From an uncultured Eubacteriales bacterium (GTDB lineage: Bacteria; Bacillota; Clostridia; Lachnospirales; Lachnospiraceae), in contig OMZA01000005.1 in the NCBI GenBank assembly GCA_900315425.1, positions 6,411 to 70,410 on the forward strand: a DNA stretch of 64,000 nucleotides. The letters run 5' to 3'. Shown here piece after piece: positions 49,990-59,469 of the stretch (position 1 is the first letter of the stretch; each line of letters begins with the position of its first letter). The notes under the pieces were generated by a model. It ran no database searches and was not told where the DNA came from. It saw only the letters and a program-made list of their open reading frames with translations. Position numbers and translations under genes: made by a program.

Positions 49990-50792
49990 CAAGAACCTGT
50001 TGATTCATATTTTCTTGCACAAATATTCCAGATAAAACAAGCAAATGTCATAGACAATATTGACATAGCAATAATAGCTCCGCATAAAACCAGTCCATTA
50101 TAGTTTCCGTATATTATAGTTTCTACCGGAAGTGAAATTATAAGGCCAAACGGCAGTAACGTAATAAGCAATATCCTAATTGCCTTGGGATATATCCCGA
50201 TAGGATACCTCGTATAATCTCTAAAATTATATATTATTTGCATAATGTAACCTGACCGCTTTAGAATAAATGCAGGACTTGCGGTTAAAATCTTAATTGC
50301 CGTAATTATCAATGATCCGAAAAATGTGGCTACCAATATTACAATAACCTTTGATACACTCCAACCGATATTGCACTTAAATCCACATAAAACCAACATT
50401 ACAATACCTACAATTAATTCTCCAAATGCTTCCGGTTGAAAAGTTTCAGATATTACTTGAAAAAGAACCGGAACGGGTCTTAAGAAATAGCTGTCAAGGT
50501 CTCCATTTTTTATTCTGAAATATGCAACTCTCCACAATTCATCAGTTAAAAAATGATCTACTGCAATTGGCATCATTGTAAATCCGTATAAAAATCCCAT
50601 TTGATACATATTCCATCCCGATAAACTCGGAATATTTCTAATAATAAAATAAAGGGATAGCAATGCCGCAGTATTTTGAATAAAAAACCCAAAGATTCCT
50701 ATAAACAAATCATTTTTATATTCCATTCTGGCTATTAGTGAACGTGACATATTTGTAACATAAAGTTTTAAGTAATATCTTAATTCTTTCAT
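49989..50792 (-). CDS. ABC-2 type exporter permease (second)
   Basis: The 267-residue permease has about six helices and resembles the ABC-2 permease pair COG3694/COG4587 that accompanies COG4586 ATPases. A recognisable segment is RNIPSLSGWNMYQMGFLYGF. Substrates of this group are not established. GGGAGGA precedes the ATG. It lies 4 nt after the other permease. The remnant of the Nudix gene begins at its stop codon. Confidence 0.8.
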   Translation of the reverse strand: MKELRYYLKLYVTNMSRSLIARMEYKNDLFIGIFGFFIQNTAALLSLYFIIRNIPSLSGWNMYQMGFLYGFTMMPIAVDHFLTDELWRVAYFRIKNGDLDSYFLRPVPVLFQVISETFQPEAFGELIVGIVMLVLCGFKCNIGWSVSKVIVILVATFFGSLIITAIKILTASPAFILKRSGYIMQIIYNFRDYTRYPIGIYPKAIRILLITLLPFGLIISLPVETIIYGNYNGLVLCGAIIAMSILSMTFACFIWNICARKYESTGS

Positions 50793-50796
50793 ATTA

Positions 50797-51618
50797 TCAT
50801 CCTCCCTGTACTGTCACTTTTCTACTTGCACGATTAAATATTAGTTTTGCTAAAATACTAAATATTATTAACCAAAAAATACTGTTTAAAATATATTTTA
50901 CAGATGTTTCTATATCCACTCTTAATGTAAGAATACTGACCGGATTCTGTGATAATCCTGCAAAAGGAAGTACCTTTACAATATTTGCAGATTTTCCCGG
51001 AAAGAATGAAAGTGGAATAAGTACCCCGGAAAAAAAACTTACCAAAACAGATTTAGAAAAGTTAAGTCCCCATGCAGCAGTTGTATAAAAGCACATTACT
51101 CCACATATGTAGTCAATGGTATCATATATTGCAACCGCCAAAATCGTTGCGATAATAAACAATACTATATGGACAATAAATCCCGGTACTGAACCAATCC
51201 TTATATAATCCAACGATATAAAAGCAATGAATGCAATAACTAATGACGGAATACCTACAAGCAAACTTCTGCAGGCACACGCTCCCATACATCTATATAA
51301 AAATCTTAATCTGTATGAAATTGGTTTTATAAACGAAATTGCAATCGTTCCATCTTTGATTTCTGTATTTATATCGTGTAAGGTTTGCGATTCAAGACAA
51401 ATAAAGGCAAATATGTTGGTGACAACGAAATATACTATCATTTCCTTAAATGTAAATCCGTTTATAACATCTGAAACTGCATTTTTATACACCGAAATCC
51501 ACAAAAAAACAACACATATCAACTGTAAAAACGTAATTAACACCCACGCTAAAAGACCTGCTCTATAAGCCATCTCTTCAATCATTCCCACTCTAAAGAA
51601 GGGCATATATTTCTTCAT
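50797..51618 (-). CDS. ABC-2 type exporter permease (first)
   Basis: The 273-residue membrane protein has about six helices, with the family segments MAYRAGLLAWVLI, DINTEIKDGTIAISFIKPISYR and GVLIPLSFFPGKSANIVKVLPF. It pairs with the other permease as a heterodimer. Its ATG overlaps the end of the ATPase gene by 4 nt (ATGA type), with GGGGAGG upstream, so translation is coupled. Confidence 0.82.
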   Translation of the reverse strand: MKKYMPFFRVGMIEEMAYRAGLLAWVLITFLQLICVVFLWISVYKNAVSDVINGFTFKEMIVYFVVTNIFAFICLESQTLHDINTEIKDGTIAISFIKPISYRLRFLYRCMGACACRSLLVGIPSLVIAFIAFISLDYIRIGSVPGFIVHIVLFIIATILAVAIYDTIDYICGVMCFYTTAAWGLNFSKSVLVSFFSGVLIPLSFFPGKSANIVKVLPFAGLSQNPVSILTLRVDIETSVKYILNSIFWLIIFSILAKLIFNRASRKVTVQGG

Positions 51619-52607
51619 ATGTGCACCTCCCCATTAGACATAATACTTTTAACTACATCTTCTATATTAATCTCGTGAATTTGCATATCCTGTCCATTAA
51701 GTTCATCAAAGATATAATTTACCACGTCTTTTATATCCAGTTTATCTGCATCAAATTTTATATATAATTTTTCATCTTTCCACTCATAAGATGCCTTGTT
51801 ATCGAATTTATTAAGACTATCGTTATCAGGTTGTTCTTTTAATGCAACTGCAATTGTTCTGATATTACCAAAATAATGCTTGATATCTTCTATCTTGCCA
51901 TCATAAATAATTCCTCCCTTTTCTATCATAATTATTCTGGAACACAAATTTTCAATATCCTGCATATCATGAGTTGTAAGTATTACTGTTGTCTTATATT
52001 TTGCATTCATTTCCTTGATGGCTTTTCTGATTTTTTCCTTTACCCAAACATCAAGCCCAATCGTTGGTTCATCAAGAAATAATACTTTTGGATTATGTAA
52101 CCAACTTGCAGCTAAATCTGCTCGCATTCTCTGTCCTAATGAAAGAGTCCTTACAGGTTGTGTTAAAAATTCTTCCAGGCCAAGGGTTTTGCACAGAAAA
52201 TCCATCCTATCTTTGTAATCCTCATCTGAAACTTTGTAAATCTGTTTTAGTACACTAAAGGATTCAACAAGTGGAATATCCCACCAAAGCTGTGTTTTCT
52301 GGCCAAATACAACACCAATCTTTCCGGCAACATTCATTCTATTTTTATAAGGTTCAATTCCTTCTATTTTTACAGTTCCGGAGGTTGGTGAAAGAATTCC
52401 GCACATCATTTTTATTGTTGTGCTTTTTCCTGCACCGTTAGATCCAATATATCCAACAATTTCACCTTCGTTAATAGTAAAATTCACATTATTTACTGCA
52501 ATTTTCGAAACATATTTTCTCGAAAAGAGTGTTTTAAACATTCCTTTGACGCCTTGTTCTCTAACCGGCTTACGAAATTCTTTCGTAAGATTTTTTATTT
52601 CTATCAT
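51615..52607 (-). CDS. ABC transporter ATP-binding protein
   Basis: The 330-residue ATPase carries Walker A GSNGAGKST, the Q-loop region VFGQKTQLWWDIP, signature LSLGQRM, Walker B VLFLDEP and the switch His in LTTHDMQD. A C-terminal extension of about 90 residues is typical of COG4586-type ATPases, here with two ABC-2 permeases. AGGAGA lies before the ATG. It is first in the operon; no clear promoter lies between it and the terminator at 52652-52692. Confidence 0.9.
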   Translation of the reverse strand: MIEIKNLTKEFRKPVREQGVKGMFKTLFSRKYVSKIAVNNVNFTINEGEIVGYIGSNGAGKSTTIKMMCGILSPTSGTVKIEGIEPYKNRMNVAGKIGVVFGQKTQLWWDIPLVESFSVLKQIYKVSDEDYKDRMDFLCKTLGLEEFLTQPVRTLSLGQRMRADLAASWLHNPKVLFLDEPTIGLDVWVKEKIRKAIKEMNAKYKTTVILTTHDMQDIENLCSRIIMIEKGGIIYDGKIEDIKHYFGNIRTIAVALKEQPDNDSLNKFDNKASYEWKDEKLYIKFDADKLDIKDVVNYIFDELNGQDMQIHEINIEDVVKSIMSNGEVHI

Positions 52608-52651
52608 TTTTTTCTCCTATGTTTTCTTTTAAACTCATAACTATGACGCAT

Positions 52652-52692
52652 AAAAATACCCTCCTTACTGATTTGTCCAGTAAAGAGGGTAC
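52652..52692 (-). terminator. terminator of the exported-foldase operon
   Basis: On the minus strand a stem of about 14 bp (TACCCTCTTTACTG with its near-complement) and a 7-nt loop are followed by ATTTTT. It ends the FKBP run. Confidence 0.85.
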
Positions 52693-52730
52693 CTATCAGT
52701 CTGTGAGCTTTTTAATATTATTGTCTCTCT

Positions 52731-53882
52731 TTAATTTTCCACTACCGTAGTTTCCTGAATTGTCTCCTTAGCATTTTCAGAAATATGTGTTGTTGTTTCT
52801 GAATCCTCTACAATTGTTACTTTATCTGAGATTGCCTTGTATACTTTTCCAGCCAGGATGTTGCCTGCTGTTATCTCTTTTGGAGATGCTGCTTCAAATG
52901 CCTCTTTGCTGTCAAAGCTTGATGAATTAGCCACTTCTGCCTTAACAACCTGATCATATTCGCTGCTCATCACATACAAACCTTCCTGCCTTGCTATCTC
53001 TCTTATAAGAAGCATTTGCTTGAAGGATGTTTCACAATATGCTTTGAAGCTATCTTCATCAGTTTTATTTAATTCAAGGAATTCCTCAAATGTCATGTTG
53101 TATTCCTTGGCCTGAACCTCATATGGTTCACGCTTTTCTTGAATATACTGTTCTAATTCTTCTTCATCTACATCAAATTCAGTTTCGTCATAAATTGTCT
53201 GCAATAGTTCTGTTGTTACATTTAATGCTTTATATCTGTGATTAACTATTGATTCAAATTGAGAAATTGAAGTCGGAGCTTCGTAACCATAGTAATACGT
53301 GTACAGAAAATGTGTGATGCCCACCTTATTGTCTTCTATGAATTTATCTGTAATTCTGTGGATATAATTAATAGTTACGTCAAATGTAACGTCCTTTCCA
53401 GCTAAATCCTCGCTGTAGTATTCCTCTGGAAATGTCAGTTCAAGACTAACTGTCTCTCCTGCCTTATGTCCCACAAGACCATCTTCAAACCCATCTATAA
53501 AAGTATCTGAACCTATAAATAAGTTAAAATCCTTGTCTTCACCATTTTCAAATTTGGCACCATCTATGTAACCGGTGTAATCAATATTTACCAGGTCGTA
53601 CTCCTCTACAGTTCCACTACCCCTAGATACATGTGTTAAATCAGCGTCAAAATATTCTGAATTTAACATCCGTCCCTCTAGCTGTTTAATGTATGCTTCA
53701 TCTCCTGCTACTACAGATGCACCAACTGTAAGACTTGCATAATCCGCAAGGGAAGTTACGCTGGAATTATAGGTATCTAATACAATCTTTGTATCCTTTT
53801 TACTTTTCCCACAACTTGCAAGACTCAGTGCCATACTAACACTGAGTCCCACTGCAAGAAGTTTCTTCAACTTATTTTTCAT
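52731..53882 (-). CDS. lipoprotein FKBP/trigger-factor-like foldase (third paralogue)
   Basis: The 383-residue protein begins with a lipoprotein signal (lipobox LASC near residue 24). An FKBP-type peptidyl-prolyl isomerase domain spans about 80-175 (VNIDYTGYIDGAKFENG, FIDGFEDGLVGHKAGETVSLELTFP). A trigger-factor C-terminal-like helical domain follows (about 180-340). It would act outside the membrane on exported proteins. It is the third of three homologues in a row and has a weak ribosome site. The C-terminal tail is Thr/Glu-rich. Confidence 0.82.
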   Translation of the reverse strand: MKNKLKKLLAVGLSVSMALSLASCGKSKKDTKIVLDTYNSSVTSLADYASLTVGASVVAGDEAYIKQLEGRMLNSEYFDADLTHVSRGSGTVEEYDLVNIDYTGYIDGAKFENGEDKDFNLFIGSDTFIDGFEDGLVGHKAGETVSLELTFPEEYYSEDLAGKDVTFDVTINYIHRITDKFIEDNKVGITHFLYTYYYGYEAPTSISQFESIVNHRYKALNVTTELLQTIYDETEFDVDEEELEQYIQEKREPYEVQAKEYNMTFEEFLELNKTDEDSFKAYCETSFKQMLLIREIARQEGLYVMSSEYDQVVKAEVANSSSFDSKEAFEAASPKEITAGNILAGKVYKAISDKVTIVEDSETTTHISENAKETIQETTVVEN

Positions 53883-53902
53883 AATAAATCTTTTACTTTC
53901 TT

Positions 53903-55207
53903 TTATTTTTCACTAGTTTCTGTTTCTTTTTCTGAAGCTTTTTCTGATTCTTCTGCTGCAACAGTTGTTTCACTTTCTTCAGTTTCATTCTCAGCAGCTG
54001 TTGTTGTATATGTTGTTGTCTGGTCGTCGCTTACATACTGAACTTTTTCAGCCATCTTCTCATAAGTCTTTCCAAACATAATTGTATTCAAGTTATCAAA
54101 TGGTTTGTATACAACTTCATAGTCTGCGATGGAAGCGAATGCACCATTGCTGTGGTCTACGATACACTGAACATACTCATTGTACTCGTCTTCAGTAACT
54201 TTAACGCCTTCTTTTCTAGCGATTTCTGTAAATACAACATACTGCTTGAATGATGATTCACATACGCCATTGAAATCCTCTTCAGTCATACCGTAATTTT
54301 TCAATAAGTCTGCAAATGTCATTTCATCGCCGTTTGAAAGCTGTGCCTGACTTGTGTATAAGCTCTTCATATGTTCTATAAAACTTGCTAACTCTTCTTC
54401 ATCGATTTCTACCTCTGAGTTATCAACAATGTTTGTCATCAATGTAGAAGCCACAACATTTGCTTTGTATACTTTCTTAATATCCTCTTCAAATTCTGCC
54501 TTTGTTGTAGGAGCCTTGTAAATGTAGAAATTGTTGTAAATAAAACTTGCTACATCTGATGCATTTGTCTCTATAAATGCGTCGTTGATTTCCTGACCAT
54601 AGATTGCATTAATTGTTACTTCAAATGTAACTGCTGCACCAGCAAGTTCCTCTGAAGAGTAATCTTCCGGGAATGTAAGGTCTAAGGAAACTGATTCACC
54701 AGCCTTGTGTCCTACAAGACCGTCTTCAAATCCCTCTATAAATGTTCCTGAACCAAGGGTAAGATTGTATCCTGTAGCGCTTCCGCCATCAAATGCTTCT
54801 CCGTCCTTGTATCCAGTATAATCGATATTACAGATATCTCCTTCTTCAGCCGCTCTGTCAACTGTTACTGCAGAAAGATCAAGGTCAAGATCTGACGCAC
54901 CAATAAGAGCTGATGAAATGCTCTTCATCATTACATCTGATACCTCAACAGTTGAAGAACCTACTGTTAATGAAGCGTAATCAGCTAATTTAGTAACCTT
55001 TGATTTATATTCAGGAATATCATATACACCATCTGTTACACTCATTTCGCCAGAGAATTTTGAATCATCTGCTGATGATTTCTTTGACTTGTCTTCTGTC
55101 TTCTCACTCTTTGAATCACTTGATTTCTTTGAACTCTTAGTACATCCCACTGCTGATACAGCCATGGCTGCACAAAGTCCAAATACTAATAATTTTTTCT
55201 TAAACAT
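53903..55207 (-). CDS. lipoprotein FKBP/trigger-factor-like foldase (second paralogue)
   Basis: The 434-residue protein has a lipoprotein signal (SAVGC lipobox) and a Ser/Lys/Glu-rich linker. Its FKBP domain (CNIDYTGYKDGEAFDGG, FIEGFEDGLVGHKAGE) is followed by a trigger-factor-like helical domain and a Thr/Glu-rich tail. I chose the ATG at 55207 because GGAGG lies 5 nt upstream; a frame four codons longer is unsupported. It is 28 nt after the first paralogue and 20 nt before the third. The FKBP domain is about 60% identical by eye to the third paralogue. Confidence 0.85.
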   Translation of the reverse strand: MFKKKLLVFGLCAAMAVSAVGCTKSSKKSSDSKSEKTEDKSKKSSADDSKFSGEMSVTDGVYDIPEYKSKVTKLADYASLTVGSSTVEVSDVMMKSISSALIGASDLDLDLSAVTVDRAAEEGDICNIDYTGYKDGEAFDGGSATGYNLTLGSGTFIEGFEDGLVGHKAGESVSLDLTFPEDYSSEELAGAAVTFEVTINAIYGQEINDAFIETNASDVASFIYNNFYIYKAPTTKAEFEEDIKKVYKANVVASTLMTNIVDNSEVEIDEEELASFIEHMKSLYTSQAQLSNGDEMTFADLLKNYGMTEEDFNGVCESSFKQYVVFTEIARKEGVKVTEDEYNEYVQCIVDHSNGAFASIADYEVVYKPFDNLNTIMFGKTYEKMAEKVQYVSDDQTTTYTTTAAENETEESETTVAAEESEKASEKETETSEK

Positions 55208-55235
55208 AGAAACCTCCATTTTTAAAACTCATACC

Positions 55236-56483
55236 TTATTCCGTATAAGTTGTTGTTTGATCTTCAGGTACTGTCTGTACCTGAGATGCTATATATTCAT
55301 AGACCTTACCTCTCAGGATATCATTTACTGTATCCTGTTTATTAACTGCAGCTTCATAAGTTGCAAGATCTGAATAACCTAATCTGGAATTATCAATGGT
55401 TACATTTGCCACAAGATTGTATTCATCGTCTGTAACCGCTATTCCCTGCTGTTTTGCGATATGTGAAATTAACACATATTCTTTTAACTGAGCTTCACAC
55501 TCTTCTTTCACCATGTCTTCTGTAAGATTGTACATCTTAAGAAGATCCTCATATTCGCCTCCCATCTGGAAAGCGGCCGCATTCATCTTATCCTTATATT
55601 TCTGATAAAAAGCTTCGAACTCTTCCTCTTCAATATCCACCTGGGTTTCAGAAAGAATCTTAAGTCGAAGGTCGTTTATAATAACATTTGTTTTATAATC
55701 TTTTGAAAGTATCGCATCTAACTCTGCTACAGAAGCAGGTTCCTCTGCTTCAAAGAAATTGTTAAACAGAAAATATGCTATTACTCCCTGATTGTCTTTT
55801 ACAAACTGATCATTGATTTTATTCTTGTAATTAATGGTAACTTCATATGTAGCTTCTTTTCCTGCAAGATTCGCATCAGAATAATCACTTGGAAGCGTCA
55901 CTTTCACCTCTGATGTCTCACCTATAGGAAGCCCTATCAACGCTTCTTCTAATCCGCTTATAAGCTGTCCGGAACCAATTCCAATATTAATATCTTTGCC
56001 GTTAGCATTTTCAATGGCCTCTCCATTATATGAAGCTGAATAATCCAGATTAATTATATCCATCTGCTCCACAGTTCCTGTGGTTACCTTATCGCAGGAG
56101 CTGTAGTCACAATTGTAGTTACCGCTTCCCATAATTGTAAAATACATCGTTGCCTTTACATCATCACTTAAGGTGTCTGCGGCATTAGATGTTGTATAGG
56201 TGGCAAAATCCGGCACACTGGTAATTGTAGACTTGTAATCCTCACCACTCATGTTTGCAGCAGCTGTAGATACCTCATATTCTCTAGCCGTGGTCTCTTC
56301 CTCTATTACTTCAGTCGTTTCCTCTTCAGTGGACTTTTCCTTCTTATCCTTTAAAGATTTCTCAACCTTATTGGAATTCTTCTTTTTTCTTTTTGGACTT
56401 GAACTGTTATACAAAACAATTCCTGTAATTGCCAATGCTATAACTAAAGCACAACATATAACGATTATCACATTTTTTTTCAT
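55236..56483 (-). CDS. membrane-anchored FKBP/trigger-factor-like foldase (first paralogue)
   Basis: The 415-residue protein differs from its two neighbours in having an uncleaved N-terminal helix (about 4-26) rather than a lipobox. A Lys/Glu linker follows, then an FKBP domain (INLDYSASYNGEAIENANG, LISGLEEALIGLPIGETSEVKVTLP) and a trigger-factor-like helical domain (about 210-380). The FKBP signature is more diverged than in the other two. The ATG lies after AAGGAGGG. It leads the three-gene operon, driven by the promoter at 56520-56547. Confidence 0.8.
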   Translation of the reverse strand: MKKNVIIVICCALVIALAITGIVLYNSSSPKRKKKNSNKVEKSLKDKKEKSTEEETTEVIEEETTAREYEVSTAAANMSGEDYKSTITSVPDFATYTTSNAADTLSDDVKATMYFTIMGSGNYNCDYSSCDKVTTGTVEQMDIINLDYSASYNGEAIENANGKDINIGIGSGQLISGLEEALIGLPIGETSEVKVTLPSDYSDANLAGKEATYEVTINYKNKINDQFVKDNQGVIAYFLFNNFFEAEEPASVAELDAILSKDYKTNVIINDLRLKILSETQVDIEEEEFEAFYQKYKDKMNAAAFQMGGEYEDLLKMYNLTEDMVKEECEAQLKEYVLISHIAKQQGIAVTDDEYNLVANVTIDNSRLGYSDLATYEAAVNKQDTVNDILRGKVYEYIASQVQTVPEDQTTTYTE

Positions 56484-56519
56484 AACGCCCTCCTTAACTG
56501 CATAAAAAGCGACTATCAT

Positions 56520-56547
56520 ATTATATCACAAAAAATAATAATTCAAA
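56520..56547 (-). promoter_or_regulatory. promoter of the foldase operon
   Basis: On the minus strand TTTGAA, 16 nt, then TGATATAAT (extended -10), about 37 nt before the first paralogue. Confidence 0.6.
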
Positions 56548-56606
56548 GTTTATGACATTTATATTTCAGTAATTTTCATTAATAATTCACAGTACAGCAA
56601 TACACT

Positions 56607-56635
56607 TGTGTATTTTCCAAAAATCTAGTAAAATA
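56607..56635 (+). promoter_or_regulatory. promoter of the BMP-family gene
   Basis: TTGTGT, 17 nt, then TAAAAT, about 55 nt before the start codon. Confidence 0.45.
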
Positions 56636-56690
56636 TATTACAAATTTGTTAAACTTTTATTACAAATATTAAGTGTGAAAGGTATTACTT

Positions 56691-57779
56691 ATGAAACGTA
56701 TAAACAAGAAGAAATTTCCTATATATTTAATTATCGTCTTGATATTTACTATATTGTTGATTATAGGAATTTTTCGTTCTAATCTTTTCGATAAGAAAGA
56801 TAATCATTCAGCTAGTGTATACGTTGCATTAATCTCATATGATTCTGCTGATACCCAGGATATAAAGGATATCAGAAGTAATGTAAAACAAGCTGCAAAA
56901 GAAAACAAAAAGAATTTTAAGGAGTTCTCTACAACCAAGTATAATAATTCCTATGAAAAAGCTATTGAAGCTGCCGTTGATGCCGGTGCAAAACTTATAG
57001 TCCTTCCGGATTCATCCTTTGCCACCACCACTTACAAGCTTCAAAATACATTTGACAAAGTAGACTTTATTCTAATAGGCGGTGCTCCTCACAATAAGAA
57101 TAATTCTGATGATACCACCTTGGGAAATGTATATCCTTTGAATTATGACAGTACCCAGGCCGGTTTTTTAGCTGGTTACTGTGCCGCAAAGGATTCCTAC
57201 AAAAACCTTGGTTTTATAGGCACAAAAGATGATTATGATTCTACACATTATTGTTATGGATATCTACAAGGCGCCGATTATGCCGCCTCTGAAAGTTCTT
57301 CTAACAAGATAAATGCATCCGTTGTTTTTTCAGATTCTAATTCCAGGGGCGAAGATATCACTAATCTTAAATCCTGTGATTTGATTGCCATTGGAACCAC
57401 TAATCAGGATATAAAAAAATGTTATCAGGAAATAGCAGAATCTACTAAAGTTACAGTTTGTTCATCTGCCTCTAGTGTTTGCAATGATTTTTCAGATGCC
57501 AATCTGTTATCCCATACCGTTAACGATTATACAACTCCGGTTTATGATTACGTATGCGAATATTTTAACGGTAACTCTATTCCGGGCGAAACAACTAATC
57601 TTACAGTGGAAAATGATTGTGTTGATATTTCTATAGACTCAAAAGATAGTACAGTGACTGATAGTGATATAGCCCATATTAAGAATCTCTTAAATGACGG
57701 CACTATCCAGGTTATCAGCGATACAAGTATTCCTATAACTGAATTAGGACTTAAAAATGTAAATATATCAGAATATTAA
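56691..57779 (+). CDS. BMP-family (PnrA/Med-like) membrane-anchored binding protein
   Basis: The 362-residue protein has a basic N terminus and one helix (about 11-28) without a lipobox. A periplasmic-binding fold of the BMP/PnrA family follows: AIEAAVDAGAKLIVLPDSSF, VDFILIGGAP, TQAGFLAGYCAA and LGFIGTKDD. BMP proteins bind purine nucleosides for ABC import, but no permease or ATPase lies nearby, and the helix suggests a fixed membrane sensor like Med. The ligand is unknown. GAAAGG precedes the ATG. It is the only plus-strand gene in the last 47 kb. Confidence 0.75.
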   Translation: MKRINKKKFPIYLIIVLIFTILLIIGIFRSNLFDKKDNHSASVYVALISYDSADTQDIKDIRSNVKQAAKENKKNFKEFSTTKYNNSYEKAIEAAVDAGAKLIVLPDSSFATTTYKLQNTFDKVDFILIGGAPHNKNNSDDTTLGNVYPLNYDSTQAGFLAGYCAAKDSYKNLGFIGTKDDYDSTHYCYGYLQGADYAASESSSNKINASVVFSDSNSRGEDITNLKSCDLIAIGTTNQDIKKCYQEIAESTKVTVCSSASSVCNDFSDANLLSHTVNDYTTPVYDYVCEYFNGNSIPGETTNLTVENDCVDISIDSKDSTVTDSDIAHIKNLLNDGTIQVISDTSIPITELGLKNVNISEY

Positions 57780-57795
57780 ATCTATCTTTCAAAAA

Positions 57796-57838
57796 GAAGG
57801 GCGTTCCTTTAGCTATATCTAAAGGGACGCCCTCTTTA
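57796..57838. terminator. bidirectional terminator between the BMP gene and gntR
   Basis: A 15-bp near-perfect stem (AGGGCGTTCCTTTAG with its near-complement), a 6-nt loop and T or A runs on both sides serve the two convergent genes. Confidence 0.9.
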
Positions 57839-58516
57839 TTATTTTCTTCTTTCATCATTTACATGATTTACAATTACTGTCTGCTGACTATTAATATGTC
57901 CTGAGATTATCTCCGTTGCTTCTTCTACATCACCCTTTTCAATAGCTTTTACCAGGGCATCGTGTTCTTCCACAAGGTGGCTTCTTCTGTCATCATCTTT
58001 AATGTGCTCTAATCTGTATCTATACATTTGCTCATAAAGATTGTTAAGAATCTGGATTAATCTCTTATTATCAGTACTTTCATAAATAGCTGTATGGAAA
58101 GCTGAATCACTTTCTGCCATATCAGTAAGACTACCTTGTTTGATAGATTCTTCAAATTCGACTTGTCTTTCTTTAATTCGTTCAATATCTTCAGCAGTTG
58201 CTCTTTTACAAGCTAATTCCACAACTAATTTTTCTAAATGTTTTCTAACTTCAAGAACCGAGTTAACATCATCCAATGTAATGCTGGCAACTTCAGCTCC
58301 TTTACGTGGTTTCATAACCACAAGTCCTTCTAACTCCAATTTTCTAATGGCTTCTCTAATGGGCGTTCTGCTGACTCCTAACTGGTTAGCAAGTCCTATC
58401 TCCATTAATCTCTCCCCTGGTTGCAATACCCCTTTTAAAATCGCCTCTCTCAATGTTAAGAATACCAGATCCCTAAGTGGTAAATTAACATCTGTCTTTA
58501 ATCTTAAATCTGCCAT
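57839..58516 (-). CDS. GntR/FCD-family transcriptional regulator
   Basis: The 225-residue protein has an N-terminal winged helix (LANQLGVSRTPIREAIRKLELEGLV) and a C-terminal FCD effector domain (about 85-215) with likely metal ligands in DSAFHTAIYE and EEHDALVKAI. Its effector and targets are unknown. The ATG follows AAAGGTG; a GTG three codons earlier would overlap ispE by 4 nt. It follows ispE by about 5 nt, an arrangement common in Lachnospiraceae as far as I recall. Confidence 0.88.
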   Translation of the reverse strand: MADLRLKTDVNLPLRDLVFLTLREAILKGVLQPGERLMEIGLANQLGVSRTPIREAIRKLELEGLVVMKPRKGAEVASITLDDVNSVLEVRKHLEKLVVELACKRATAEDIERIKERQVEFEESIKQGSLTDMAESDSAFHTAIYESTDNKRLIQILNNLYEQMYRYRLEHIKDDDRRSHLVEEHDALVKAIEKGDVEEATEIISGHINSQQTVIVNHVNDERRK

Positions 58517-58521
58517 AAATA

Positions 58522-59397
58522 TCACCTTTTTTTATTCTTTACTGGATCAAACAATCCTGTAACATAAACAGGGTTTGCCAATTTTTCTTCTTGAATTCTT
58601 CTCTTTGCTTCATATGCCTGTTGCTCTGTAGAGAATAATCCAAATACTGTAGGCCCGCTTCCACTCATTAACGTATTAAGGGCATTACACTCCATCATTA
58701 CTTTCTTGATATCGTTAATTACAGGGCACTCTTCAACAGTAACTAATTCCAATACGTTTCCAAGATTATCTGCAACCTTACTTAGATTGCCTTCTTCTAA
58801 TCCTTCTATCATAGAGTCAATATCCGGATGATGAGTTATAGTCTTTTTATCTAATTCGGTATAAATTGATTTTGTGGAAATATTAGTCTTGGGTTTAGCT
58901 ATGAGTATATAACACTCTGGCATGGAAGGTAACCTTGTTATCTTTTCTCCAATTCCTTCGCACAAAGCGGTCCCTCTAAATATACAATATGGAACATCTG
59001 CACCTAATTTCAGACCTCTTTTCATAAGTTCATTCTTGCTAAGTCCCAGCTTAAAAAGTTGATTAATGCCGTGAAGAACCGTTGCTGCATCTGCACTTCC
59101 CCCTGCCATACCTGCGGCAACCGGAATTGCTTTATCCATGACAATCTTTACCCCTGATGTAATATTGAATTCATCAAAAAGTAGTTTAACTGCTTTGTAT
59201 ACGATGTTGGTTTCATCCACCGGCAAATAATATAGATTTGACTGTAATTCGATTTTTCCTGTGTTGGTTTTTTCTATTGTTATGCCATCATAAAGTTTTA
59301 CAGTTTGCATAACCATTTTCACTTCATGATATCCATCTTCTCTGACTCCTAAAACATCCAGAGCCAAATTTATCTTCCCATATGCCTTTAAAAACAT
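58522..59397 (-). CDS. ispE: 4-diphosphocytidyl-2-C-methyl-D-erythritol kinase
   Basis: IspE phosphorylates CDP-methylerythritol in the MEP isoprenoid pathway. The 291-residue GHMP kinase shows the N-terminal AYGKINLALDVLG, the ATP loop PVAAGMAGGSADAA, the DVPYCIFRGTALCEGIGE segment and the C-terminal MSGSGPTVFGLF. The ATG chosen follows AGGGGGA by 6-7 nt; a frame seven codons longer is less supported. A hairpin and a 72-nt gap separate it from the PH gene. Confidence 0.94.
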   Translation of the reverse strand: MFLKAYGKINLALDVLGVREDGYHEVKMVMQTVKLYDGITIEKTNTGKIELQSNLYYLPVDETNIVYKAVKLLFDEFNITSGVKIVMDKAIPVAAGMAGGSADAATVLHGINQLFKLGLSKNELMKRGLKLGADVPYCIFRGTALCEGIGEKITRLPSMPECYILIAKPKTNISTKSIYTELDKKTITHHPDIDSMIEGLEEGNLSKVADNLGNVLELVTVEECPVINDIKKVMMECNALNTLMSGSGPTVFGLFSTEQQAYEAKRRIQEEKLANPVYVTGLFDPVKNKKR

Positions 59398-59432
59398 ATA
59401 AATCCCCCTGTAAAACAAGATACAGTACAGAA

Positions 59433-59458
59433 CAAGGCGACAGGATTTTGTCGCCTTG
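59433..59458 (-). terminator. hairpin between the PH-domain gene and ispE
   Basis: A perfect 10-bp stem (CAAGGCGACA with its complement) and a 6-nt loop, followed on the minus strand by TTCTGT. The weak U tract makes partial termination or attenuation more likely than a full stop. Confidence 0.5.
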
Positions 59459-59469
59459 CTTCATTCTAA

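Noticed and set aside
49643..50035. 130-codon plus-strand frame in the gap before the ABC permease
   Set aside because: It is AT-rich low-complexity sequence, overlaps the permease on the other strand, runs through a hairpin and the Nudix remnant, and has no ribosome site.
58140..58562. 140-codon plus-strand frame opposite gntR
   Set aside because: Antisense to a strong GntR gene, with no ribosome site or recognisable domain.
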